A stretch of 64,000 bases of DNA from Deroplatys truncata (lineage: Eukaryota > Arthropoda > Insecta > Mantodea > Mantidae), in the NCBI GenBank assembly GCA_030765065.1, contig CM060990.1:495494190-495558189 (forward strand), in the 5' to 3' direction. Shown in pieces: positions 1 through 10,200 of this stretch; the first letter of the stretch is position 1; each line of letters begins with the position of its first letter. The notes beneath the pieces were generated by a model that worked only from the letters and a program-made list of their open reading frames with translations, did no database searches and was not told the origin of the DNA. The position numbers and the translations under genes are program-made.

Positions 1-142
1 TTTTTGGTATATAGAGACTTATTATGAGGTGATACATTCATTTATATGATTTTTAAGCAGTTTGAAAGAAGTGAAGTAAACGCGATTTTACACTCGCTAG
101 GGGCTAGAAAATCCATTTTCTTGACTTTTTAAAAACTCAATA
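1..142 (+). repeat. Reference monomer, type a (variant head with GAGACTT)
   Basis: First complete unit. The head reads GTATATAGAGACTTATTATG followed by AGGTGATACATTC; the more common type-a head has GAGGCTT. The tail has CTCGCTAGGGGC, then the near-palindrome GAAAATCCATTTTC (107-120), then GACTTTTTAAAAACTCAA. The last ten bases before the next unit form part of the link: type-a tails ending ACTCAA are normally followed by a type-b head beginning TATTCTTGGTATATAGAGG. A sub-variant replaces TTTTCTTGAC by TTTTGTTGAC and ends ACTCAG; it is then followed by another type-a head (for example at 427-569). Confidence 0.9.
55..81 (+). other. Near-invariant central block of the monomer (representative copy)
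   Basis: This 27-bp block starts AAGCAGTTT and ends GAAAGAAGTGAAGTAAAC. It is the part least changed between the three classes: heads and tails differ at many positions, while here most copies are identical apart from scattered single substitutions (GCTT for GTTT, AACAAG for AAGAAG, AAGCAG replaced by TTCGAAG in one type-c sub-type). One strand is almost all purine. A protein-binding role is possible but is inference only. Confidence 0.6.
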
Positions 143-284
143 TTCTTGGTATATAGAGGCTTATTATGAGGTGATACATCCATTTATATGAATTTTAAGC
201 AGCTTGAAAGAAGTGAAGTAAACGCGATTTTACACTCACTAGCAGCTAGAAAATCGAATTTCTTGACTTCTTAAGAACTCAGTA
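143..284 (+). repeat. Reference monomer, type b
   Basis: Diagnostic features are ACATCCATTTATATGAATTTT in the head (ACATCC and TGAATTTT instead of ACATTC and TGATTTTT) and CTCACTAGCAGCTAG in the tail, followed by AAATCGAATTTCTTGAC. The tail ends AAGAACTCAG or AAAAACTCAG and is normally followed by a type-c head. A one-base-shorter tail, AATCGAATTCTTGAC, is common (for example near 1110, 8210, 9060, 20150) and creates a GAATTC hexamer. Type-b tails also occur on type-a heads, showing that heads and tails have been reassorted. Confidence 0.9.
239..249 (+). other. CTAGCAGCTAG inverted repeat in type-b tail (representative copy)
   Basis: CTAGC and GCTAG are reverse complements around a single central A. 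The site abuts the second dyad (249-262) and shares its G. It is present in most monomers with a type-b tail; a variant CTACCAGCTAG marks particular blocks (near 23536, 26232, 31201, 38724, 44268, 46819, 52361, 57049 and 62444) and CTTGCAGCTAG marks others (near 8190, 24960, 27655, 35320, 42985, 51083, 63863). Confidence 0.8.
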
Positions 285-426
285 TTCTTGGTATATATAG
301 GCTTATTATAACATGAAACAACCATTTATATGATTTTTAAGCAGTTTGAAAGAAGTGAAGTAAACACGATTTTACACTCACTAGGGGCTAGAAAATCGAT
401 TTTCTTGACTTTATGTATACTCAGTA
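285..426 (+). repeat. Reference monomer, type c
   Basis: The head reads GTATATATAGGCTTATTATA followed by ACRTGAAACAACC, quite different from the GAGGTGATACAT of types a and b. The tail is CTCACTAGGGGC followed by the perfect palindrome GAAAATCGATTTTC and then GACTTTATG or GACTTTTTG and AATACTCAG. A sub-type replaces TTTTTAAGCAG by TTTTTTCGAAG (first seen near 1188), sometimes with a longer T run, and often has ACAACCATTTAAATG. A further variant has one extra TA in the TATATATA run. Type-c units are usually followed by a type-a head. Confidence 0.9.
391..404 (+). other. 14-bp perfect palindrome in type-c tail (representative copy)
   Basis: GAAAATCGATTTTC equals its own reverse complement. It follows directly on CTAGGGGCTAG (381-391), which has CTAG arms around GGG. 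In type a the same site reads GAAAATCCATTTTC (107-120), and in type b GAAAATCGAATTTC (249-262), each with a single mismatched pair. Short inverted repeats can form hairpins or cruciforms in supercoiled DNA. That it does so here is inference. Confidence 0.8.
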
Positions 427-1199
427 TTTTTGGTATATAGAGGCTTATTATGAGGTGATACATTCATTTATATGATTTTTAAGCAGTTTGAAAGAAGTGA
501 AGTAAACGCGATTTTACACTCGCTAGGGGCTAGAAAATCCATTTTGTTGACTTTTTAAAAACTCAGTATTTTTGGTATATAGAGGCTTATTTTGAGGTGA
601 TACATTCATTTATATGAGTTTTAAGCAGTTTGAAAGAAGTGAAGTAAACGCGGTTTTTACACTCACTAGGGGCTAGAAAATCGATTTTCTTGACTTTATG
701 AATACTCAGCATTTTTGGTATATAGAGGCTTATTATGAGGTGATACATTCATTTATATGATTTTTAAGCAGTTTGAAAGAAGTGAAGTAAACGCGATTTT
801 ACACTCACTAGGGGCTAGAAAATCGATTTTCTTGACTTTTTAAAAACTCAATATTCATGGTATATAGAGGCTTATTATGAGGTGATACATCCATTTATAT
901 GAATTTTAAGCAGCTTGAAAGAAGTGAAGTAAACGCGATTTTACACTCACTAGCAGCTAGAAAATCGAATTTCTTGACTTTTTGAATACTCAGTATTTTT
1001 GGTATATAGAGGCTTATTATGAGGTGATACATTCATTTATATGATTTTTAAGCAGTTTGAAAGAAGTGAAGTAAACGCGATTTTACACTCACTAGCAGCT
1101 AGAAAATCGAATTCTTGACTTTTTAAAAACTCAGTATTCTTGGTATATATAGGCTTATTATAACGTGAAACAACCATTTATATGATTTTTTCGAAGTTT

Positions 1200-4100
1200 G
1201 AAAGAAGTGAAGTAAACGCGATTTTACACTCACTAGGGGCTAGAAAATCGATTTTCTTGACTTTTTGAATACACAGTATTTTTGGTATATAGAGACTTAC
1301 TATGAGGTGATACATTCATTTATATGATTTTTAAGCAGTTTGAAAGAAGTGAAGTAAACGCGATTTTACACTCGCTAGGGGCTAGAAAATCCTTTTTCTT
1401 GACTTTTTAAAAACTCAATATTCTTGGTATATAGAGGCTTATTATGAGGTGATACATCCATTTATATGAATTTTAAGCAGTTTGAAAGAAGTGAAGTAAA
1501 CGCGATTTTACACTCACTAGCAGCTAGAAAATCGAATTTCTTGACTTTTTAAAAACTCAATATTCTTGGTATATAGGGGCTTATTATGAGGTGATACATC
1601 CATTTATATGAATTTTAAGCAGTTTGAAAAAGTGAAGTAAACGCGATTTTACACTCACTAGCAGCTAGAAAATCGAATTTCTTGACTTCTTAAGAACTCA
1701 GTATTCTTGGTATATATAGGCTTATTATAACGTGAAACAACCATTTATATGATTTTTAAGCAGTTTGAAAGAAGTGAAGTAAACACGATTGTACACTCAC
1801 TAGGGGCTAGAAAATCGATTTTCTTGACTTTATGAATACTCAGTATTTTTGGTATATAGAGGCTTATTATGAGGTGATACATTCATTTATATGATTTTTA
1901 AGCAGTTTGAAAGAAGTGAAGTAAACGCGATTTTACACTCGCTAGGGGCTAGAAAATCCATTTTGTTGACTTTTTAAAAACTCAGTATTTTTGGTATATA
2001 GAGGCTTATTATGAGGTGATTTATTCATTTATATGATTTTTAAGCAGTTTGAAAGAAGTGAAGTAAACGCGATTTTACACTCACTAGCAGCTAGAAAATC
2101 GAATTTCTTGACTTTTTAAGTACTCAGTATTCTTGGTATATATAGGCTTATTATAACGTGAAACAACCATTTATATGATTTTTAAGCAGTTTGAAAGAAG
2201 TAAAGTAAACACGATTTTACACTCGCTAGGGGCTAGAAAATCGATTTTCTTGACTTTTTGAATACTCAGTATTTTTGGTATATAGAGGCTTATTATGAGG
2301 TGATACATTCATTTATATGATTTTTAAGCAGTTTGAAAGAAGTGAAGTAAACGGGATTTTACACTCGCTAGGGGCTAGAAAATCGATTTTCTTGACTTTT
2401 TAAAAACTCAATATTCTTGGTATATAGAGGCTTATTATGAGGTGATACATTCATTTATATGATTTTTAAGCAGTTTGAAAGAAGTTAAGTAAACGCGATT
2501 TTACACTCACTAGCAGCTAGAAAATCGAATTTCTTGCCTTTTTAAGAACTCAGTATTCTTGGTATATATAGGCTAATTATAACGTGAAACAACCATTTAT
2601 ATGATTTTTTCGAAGTTTGAAAGAAGTGAAGTAAACGCGATTTTACACTCACTAGGGGCTAGAAAATCGATTTTCTTGACCTTATGAATACTCAGTATTT
2701 TTGGTATATAGAGGCTTATTATGAGGTGATACATTCATTTATGTGATTTTTAAGCAGTTTGAAAGAAGTGAAGTAAACGCGATTTTACACTCGCTAGGGG
2801 CTAGAAAATCGATTTTCTTGTCTTTTTAAAAACTCAATATTCTTGGTATATAGAGGCTTATTATGAGGTGATACATCCATTTATATGAATTTTAAGCAGT
2901 TTGAAAGAAGTGAAGTAAACGCGATTTTACACTCACTAGCAGCTAGAAAATCGAATTTCTTGACTTTTTGTATACTCAGTATTTTTGGTATATAGAGGCT
3001 TATTATGAGGTGATACATTCATTTATATGATTTTGAAGCAGTTTGAAAGAAGTGAAGTAAACGCGATTTTACACTCGCTAGGGGCTAGAAAATCCATTTT
3101 GTTGACTTTTTAAAAACTCAGTATTTTTGGTATATAGAGGCTTATTATGAGGTGATACATTCATTTATATGATTTTTAAGCAGTTTGAAAGAAGTGAAGT
3201 AAACGCGATTTACACTCACTAGCAGCTAGAAAATCGAATTTCTTGACTTTTTAAGAACTCAGTATTCTTGGTATATATAGGCTTATTATAACGTGAAACA
3301 ACCATTTATATGATTTTTAAGCAGTTTGAAACAAGTGAAGTAAACACGATTTTACACTCACTAGGGGCTAGAAAATCGATTTTCTTGACTTTTTGAATAC
3401 TCAGTATTTTTGGTATATAGAGGCTTATTATGAGGTGATACATTCATTTATATGATTTTTAAGCAGTTTGAAAGAAGTGAAGTAAACGCGATTTTACACT
3501 CGCTAGGGGCTAGAAAATCGATTTTCTTGACTTTTTAAAAACTCAATATTCTTGGTATATAGAGGCTTATTATGAGGTGATACATCCATTTATATGAATT
3601 TTAAGCAGTTTGAAAGAAGTGAAGTAAACGCGATTTTACACTCACTAGCAGCTAGAAAATCGAATTTCTTGACTTTTTAAAAACTCAGTATTCTTGGTAT
3701 ATATATAGGCTTATTATAACGTGAAACAACCATTTAAATGATTTTTTCGAAGTTTGAAAGAAGTGAAGTAAACGCGATTTTACACTCACTAGGGGCTAGA
3801 AAATCGATTTTCTTGACTTTTTGAATACACAGTATTTTTGGTATATAGAGACTTACTATGAGGTGATACATTCATTTATATGATTTTTAAGCAGTTTGAA
3901 AGAAGTGAAGTAAACGCGATTTTACACTCGCTAGGGGCTAGAAAATCCTTTTTCTTGACTTTTTAAAAACTCAATATTCTTGGTATATAGAGGCTTATTA
4001 TGAGGTGATACATCCATTTATATGAATTTTAAGCAGTTTGAAAGAAGTGAAGTAAACGCGATTTTACACTCACTAGCAGCTAGAAAATCGAATTTCTTGA

Positions 4101-5080
4101 CTTTTTAAAAACTCAATATTCTTGGTATATAGAGGCTTATTATGAGGTGATACATCCATTTATATGAATTTTAAGCAGTTTGAAAAAGTGAAGTAAACGC
4201 GATTTTACACTCACTAGCAGCTAGAAAATCGAATTTCTTGACTTCTTAAGAACTCAGTATTCTTGGTATATATAGGCTTATTATAACGTGAAACAACCAT
4301 TTATATGATTTTTAAGCAGTTTGAAAGAAGTGAAGTAAACACGATTGTACACTCACTAGGGGCTAGAAAATCGATTTTCTTGACTTTATGAATACTCAGT
4401 ATTTTTGGTATATAGAGGCTTATTATGAGGTGATACATTCATTTATATGATTTTTAAGCAGTTTGAAAGAAGTGAAGTAAACGCGATTTTACACTCGCTA
4501 GGGGCTAGAAAATCCATTTTGTTGACTTTTTAAAAACTCAGTATTTTTGGTATATAGAGGCTTATTATGAGGTGATTTATTCATTTATATGATTTTTAAG
4601 CAGTTTGAAAGAAGTGAAGTAAACGCGATTTTACACTCACTAGCAGCTAGAAAATCGAATTTCTTGACTTTTTAAGTACTCAGTATTCTTGGTATATATA
4701 GGCTTATTATAACGTGAAACAACCATTTATATGATTTTTAAGCAGTTTGAAAGAAGTAAAGTAAACACGATTTTACACTCGCTAGGGGCTAGAAAATCGA
4801 TTTTCTTGACTTTTTGAATACTCAGTATTTTTGCTATATAGAGGCTTATTATGAGGTGATACATTCATTTATATGATTTTTAAGCAGTTTGAAAGAAGTG
4901 AAGTAAACGGGATTTTACACTCGCTAGGGGCTAGAAAATCGATTTTCTTGACTTTTTAAAAACTCAATATTCTTGGTATATAGAGGCTTATTATGAGGTG
5001 ATACATTCATTTATATGATTTTTAAGCAGTTTGAAAGAAGTTAAGTAAACGCGATTTTACACTCACTAGCAGCTAGAAAA
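1200..5080 (+). repeat. 18-monomer duplication: ~1.20-2.50 kb repeated at ~3.77-5.08 kb
   Basis: Spacing is 2,556 bp (18 x 142). Shared rare variants include GAGACTTACTATG (1,285 and 3,841), TTTGAAAAAGTG (1,622 and about 4,180), CACGATTGTACACTC, GGTGATTTATTCATTT, AAAGTAAACACG, ACGGGATTTT and GAAGTTAAGT. The match stops where the first copy has CTTGCCTTTTTAAG and the second CTTGACTTTTTAAA. Confidence 0.75.
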
Positions 5081-6650
5081 TCGATTTTCTTGACTTTTTA
5101 AAAACTCAATATTCTTGGTATATAGAGGCTTATTATGAGGTGATACATCCATTTATATGAATTTTAAGCAGTTTGAAAGAAGTGAAGTAAACGCGATTTT
5201 ACACTCACTAGCAGCTAGAAAATCGAATTTCTTGACTTTTTAAAAACTCAGTATTCTTGGTATATATATAGGCTTATTATAACGTGAAACAACCATTTAA
5301 ATGATTTTTTCGAAGTTTGAAAGAAGTGAAGTAAACGCGATTTTACACTCACTAGGGGCTAGAAAATCGATTTTCTTGACTTTTTGAATACACAGTATTT
5401 TTGGTATATAGAGACTTACTATGAGGTGATACATTCATTTATATGATTTTTAAGCAGTTTGAAAGAAGTGAAGTAAACGCGATTTTACACTCGCTAGGGG
5501 CTAGAAAATCCTTTTTCTTGACTTTTTAAAAACTCAATATTCTTGGTATATAGAGGCTTATTATGAGGTGATACATCCATTTATATGAATTTTAACCAGT
5601 TTGAAAGAAGTGAAGTAAACGCGATTTTACACTCACTAGCAGCTAGAAAATCGAATTTCTTGACTTTTTAAAAACTCCATATTCTTGGTATATAGAGGCT
5701 TATTATGAGGTGATGCATCCATTTATATGAATTTTAAGCAGTTTGAAAAAGTGAAGTAAACGCGATTTTACACTCACTAGCAGCTAGAAAATCGAATTTC
5801 TTGACTTCTTAAGAACTCAGTATTCTTGGTATATATAGGCTTATTATAACGTGAAACAACCATTTATATGATTTTTAAGCAGTTTGAAAGAAGTGAAGTA
5901 AACACGATTGTACACTCACTAGGGGCTAGAAAATCGATTTTCTTGACTTTATGAATACTCAGTATTTTTGGTATATAGAGGCTTATTATGAGGTGATACA
6001 TTCATTTATATGATTTTTAAGCAGTTTGAAAGAAGTGAAGTAAACGCGATTTTACACTCGCTAGGGGCTAGAAAATCCATTTTGTTGACTTTTTAAAAAC
6101 TCAGTATTTTTGGTATATAGAGGCTTATTATGAGGTGATTTTTTCATTTATATGATTTTTAAGCAGTTTGAAAGAAGTGAAGTAAACGCGATTTTACACT
6201 CACTAGCAGCTAGAAAATCGAATTTCTTGACTTTTTAAGTACTCAGTATTCTTGGTATATATAGGCTTATTATAACGTGAAACAACCATTTATATGATTT
6301 TTAAGCAGTTTGAAAGAAGTAAAGTAAACACGATTTTACACTCGCTAGGGGCTAGAAAATCGATTTTCTTGACTTTTTGAATACTCAGTATTTTTGGTAT
6401 ATAGAGGCTTATTATGAGGTGATACATTCATTTATATGATTTTTAAGCAGTTTGAAAGAAGTGAAGTAAACGGGATTTTACACTCGCTAGGGGCTAGAAA
6501 ATCGATTTTCTTGACTTTTTAAAAACTCAATATTCTTGGTATATAGAGGCTTATTATGAGGTGATACATTCATTTATATGATTTTTAAGCAGTTTGAAAG
6601 AAGTTAAGTAAACGCGATTTTACACTCACTAGCAGCTAGAAAATCGAATT
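3530..6650 (+). repeat. 11-monomer tandem duplication (1,563 bp), two adjacent copies
   Basis: About 3.53-5.09 kb is followed immediately by its copy at about 5.09-6.65 kb. The same ordered set of variants (extra-TA type-c head with TTAAATG, AATACACAG, GAGACTTACTATG, ATCCTTTTTCTTG, TTTGAAAAAGTG, GATTGTACAC, GGGATTTT, GAAGTTAAG) appears in both. Copy-private changes such as AACCAGTTTG near 5,594 and GATGCATCC near 5,713 show they are real separate copies. Confidence 0.8.
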
Positions 6651-7515
6651 TCTTGCCTTTTTAAGAACTCAGTATTCTTGGTATATATAGGCTTATTATA
6701 ACGTGAAACAACCATTTATATGATTTTTAAGCAGTTTGAAAGAAGTGAAGTAAACACGATTGTACACTCACTAGGGGCTAGAAAATCGATTTTCTTGACT
6801 TTATGAATACTCAGTATTTTTGGTATATAGAGGCTTATTATGAGGTGATACATTCATTTATATGATTTTTAAGCAGTTTGAAAGAAGTGAAGTAAACGCG
6901 ATTTTACACTCGCTAGGGGCTAGAAAATCCATTTTGTTGACTTTTTAAAAACTCAGTATTTTTGGTATATAGAGGCTTATTATGAGGTGATTTATTCATT
7001 TATATGATTTTTAAGCAGTTTGAAAGAAGTGAAGTAAACGCGATTTTACACTCACTAGCAGCTAGAAAATCGAATTTCTTGACTTTTTAAGTACTCAGTA
7101 TTCTTGGTATATATAGGCTTATTATAACGTGAAACAACCATTTATATGATTTTTAAGCAGTTTGAAAGAAGTAAAGTAAACACGATTTTACACTCGCTAG
7201 GGGCTAGAAAATCGATTTTCTTGACTTTTTGAATACTCAGTATTTTTGGTATATAGAGGCTTATTATGAGGTGATACATTCATTTATATGATTTTTAAGC
7301 AGTTTGAAAGAAGTGAAGTAAACGGGATTTTACACTCGCTAGGGGCTAGAAAATCGATTTTCTTGACTTTTTAAAAACTCAATATTCTTGGTATATAGAG
7401 GCTTATTATGAGGTGATACATTCATTTATATGATTTTTAAGCAGTTTGAAAGAAGTTAAGTAAACGCGATTTTACACTCACTAGCAGCTAGAAAATCGAA
7501 TTTCTTGCCTTTTTA
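5820..7515 (+). repeat. 6-monomer tandem duplication (852 bp), two adjacent copies
   Basis: About 5.82-6.66 kb and 6.67-7.51 kb match at 852 bp spacing: the CACGATTG variant is at 5,906 and 6,758, and the ACGGGATTTT and GAAGTTAAG variants follow in both. This duplication is nested on the second copy of the 11-monomer block. From about 7.52 to 7.82 kb the sequence instead matches 2.55-2.85 kb (offset 4,971; GGCTAATTATAAC at 2,571 and 7,542, GACCTTATG, TTTATGTGATT). Confidence 0.8.
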
Positions 7516-7819
7516 AGAACTCAGTATTCTTGGTATATATAGGCTAATTATAACGTGAAACAACCATTTATATGATTTTTTCGAAGTTTGAAAGAAGTGA
7601 AGTAAACGCGATTTTACACTCACTAGGGGCTAGAAAATCGATTTTCTTGACCTTATGAATACTCAGTATTTTTGGTATATAGAGGCTTATTATGAGGTGA
7701 TACATTCATTTATGTGATTTTTAAGCAGTTTGAAAGAAGTGAAGTAAACGCGATTTTACACTCGCTAGGGGCTAGAAAATCGATTTTCTTGACTTTTTAA
7801 AAACTCAATATTCTTGGTA

Positions 7820-9300
7820 TATAGAGGCTTATTATGAGGGGATACATCCATTTACACGAATTTTAAGCAGTTTGAAACCAGTGAAGTAAACGCGATTTTA
7901 CACTCACTAGCAGCTAGAAAATCGAATTTCTTGACTTTTTGACTCCTCAGTATTTTTGGTATATAGAGGCTTATTATGAGGTGATACATTCATTTATATG
8001 ATTTTTAAGCAGTTTAAAAGAAGTGAAGTAAACGCGATTTTACACTCGCTAGGGGCTAGAAAATCCATTTTCTTGACTTTTTAAAAACTCAATATTCTTG
8101 GTATATAGAGGCTTATTATGAGGTGATACATCCATTTCTATGAATTTTAAGCAGTTTGAAAGAAGTGAAGTAAACGCGATTTTACACTCACTTGCAGCTA
8201 GAAAATCGAATTCTTGACTTTTTAAAAACTCAGTATTCTTGGTATATATAGGCTTATTATAACGTGAAACAACCATTTATATGATTTTTTCGAAGTTTGA
8301 AAGAAGTGAAGTAAACGCGATTTTACACTCACTAGGGGCTAGAAAATCGATTTTCTTGACTTTTTGAATACACAGTATTTTTGGTATATAGAGACTTATT
8401 ATGAGGTGATACATTCATTTATATGATTTTTAAGCAGTTTGAAAGAAGTGAAGTAAACGCCATTTTACACTCGCTAGGGGCTAGAAAATACATTTTCTTG
8501 ACTTTTTAAAAACTCAATATTCTTGGTATATAGAGGCTTATTATGAGGTGATACATCCATTTATATGAATTTTAAGCAGTTTGAAAGAAGTGAAGTAAAC
8601 GCGATTTTACACTCACTAGCAGCTAGAAAATCGAATTTCTTGACTTTTTAAAAACTCAGTATTCTTGGTATATATATAGGCTTATTATAACGTGAAACAA
8701 CCATTTAAATGATTTTTTCGAAGTTTGAAAGAAGTGAAGTAAACGCGATTTTACACTCACTAGGGGCTAGAAAATCGATTTTCTTGACTTTTTGAATACA
8801 CAGTATTTTTGGTATATAGAGACTTACTATGAGGTGATACATTCATTTATATGATTTTTAAGCAGTTTGATAGAAGTGAAGTAAACGCGATTTTACACTC
8901 GCTAGGGGCTAGAAAATCCTTTTTCTTGACGTTTTAAAAACTCAATATTCTTGGTATATAGAGGCTTATTATGAGGTGATAGATCCATTTCTATGAATTT
9001 TAAGCAGTTTGAAAGAAGTGAAGTAAACGCGATTTTACACTCACTAGCAGCTAGAAAATCGAATTCTTGACTTTTTAAAAACTCAGTATTCTTGGTATAT
9101 ATAGGCTTATTATAACGTGAAACAACCATTTATATGATTTTTTTTCGAAGTTTGAAAGAAGTGAAGTAAACGCGATTTTACACTCACTAGCAGCTAGAAA
9201 ATCGAATTCTTGACTTTTTAAAAACTCAGTATTCTTGGTATATATAGGCTTATTATAACGTGAAACAACCATTTATATGATTTTTTCGAAGTTTGAAAGA
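7820..9300 (+). repeat. Block with the GGGGATACATCC/TTTACACG marker and short type-b tails
   Basis: The marker GAGGGGATACATCC with TTTACACGAATTTT (7,836 on) is the same as that at 24,605, 32,270, 39,795 and later blocks of the right half (offset to 24.6 kb 16,768). Two sub-blocks here resemble each other at 853 bp spacing (about 8.0-8.3 and 8.85-9.15 kb). The second carries the GATAGATCCATTTCTATG variant also found near 20,064 and in each large block further right. Near 9.03-9.27 kb two nearly equal short monomers with GAATTCTTGAC lie side by side. Confidence 0.65.
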
Positions 9301-9369
9301 AGTGAAGTAAACGCGATTTTACAGTCACTGGGGGCTAGAAAATCGATTTTCTTGATTTTTTTAATACAC

Positions 9370-10200
9370 AGTATTCTTGGTATATAGAGACTTATTATGA
9401 GGTGATACATTCATTTATATGATTTTTAAGCAGTTTGAAAGAAGTGAAGTAAACGCGATTTTACACTCGCTAGGGGCCAGAAAATCCATTTTCTTGACTT
9501 TTTAAAAACTCAATATTCTTGGTATATAGAGGCTTATTATGAGGTGATACATCCATTTATATGAATTTTAAGCAGTTTGAAAGAAATGAAGTAAACGCGA
9601 TTTTACACTCACTAGCAGCTAGAAAATCGAATTTCTTGACTTCTTAAGAACTCAGTATTCTTGGTATATATAGGCTTATTATAACGTGAAACAACCATTT
9701 ATATGATTTTTAAGCAGTTTGAAAGAAGTGAAGTAAACACGATTTTACACTCACTAGGGGCTAGAAAATCGATTTTCTTGACTTTATGAATACTCAGTAT
9801 TTTTGGTATATAGAGGCTTATTATGAGGTGATACATTCATTTATATGATTTTTAAGCAGTTTGAAAGAAGTGAAGTAAACGCGATTTTACACTCGCTAGG
9901 GGCCAGAAAATCCATTTTCTTGACTTTTTAAAAACTCAATATTCTTGGTATATAGAGGCTTATTATGAGGTGATACATCCATTTATATGAATTTTAAGCA
10001 GTTTGAAAGAAATGAAGTAAACGCGATTTTACACTCACTAGCAGCTAGAAAATCGAATTTCTTGACTTCTTAAGAACTCAGTATTCTTGGTATATATAGG
10101 CTTATTATAACGTGAAACAACCATTTATATGATTTTTAAGCACTTTGAAAGAAGTGAAGTAAACGCGATTTTACACTCACTAGCAGCTAGAAAATCGAAT
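9370..10200 (+). repeat. Trimer duplication at 426 bp spacing
   Basis: GGGGCCAGAAAATCC (GGCCAG at 9,475 and 9,901) followed by GAAAGAAATGAAG in the next monomer marks two a-b-c trimers exactly 426 bp apart. The same pair of variants recurs near 13,743/13,851 and 15,306/15,414, linking this block with the 13-16 kb duplication. Confidence 0.75.

Larger units (their letters stand above)
1..426 (+). repeat. a-b-c trimer, the lowest-level higher-order unit (426 bp)
   Basis: Types a, b and c follow each other here and the same order recurs through the window (for example near 9.37-9.79 kb and again near 9.80-10.14 kb at exactly 426 bp spacing). The links between monomers are class-specific: ACTCAA-TATTCTTGG leads from a to b, ACTCAG-TATTCTTGG from b to c, and AATACTCAG-TATTTTTGG from c to a. 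Extra a-type monomers with mixed tails interrupt the strict trimer order, so it is a tendency, not a perfect repeat. Confidence 0.75.
1..2400 (+). repeat. Left segment with a distal copy at 16,626-18,600
   Basis: Position 1 aligns with 16,626 (offset 16,625). The offset holds at the unusual ACGCGGTTTTTAC variant (651 and 17,276), the GAGACTTACTATG head (1,285 and 17,910) and the three-base deletion TTTGAAAAAGTG (1,622 and 18,247). After that the offset falls to 16,199 (AAAGTAAACACG and AAACGGGATT variants), so the distal copy lacks three monomers present here at about 1.75-2.17 kb. The type-a, b and c order is otherwise the same. Confidence 0.8.
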
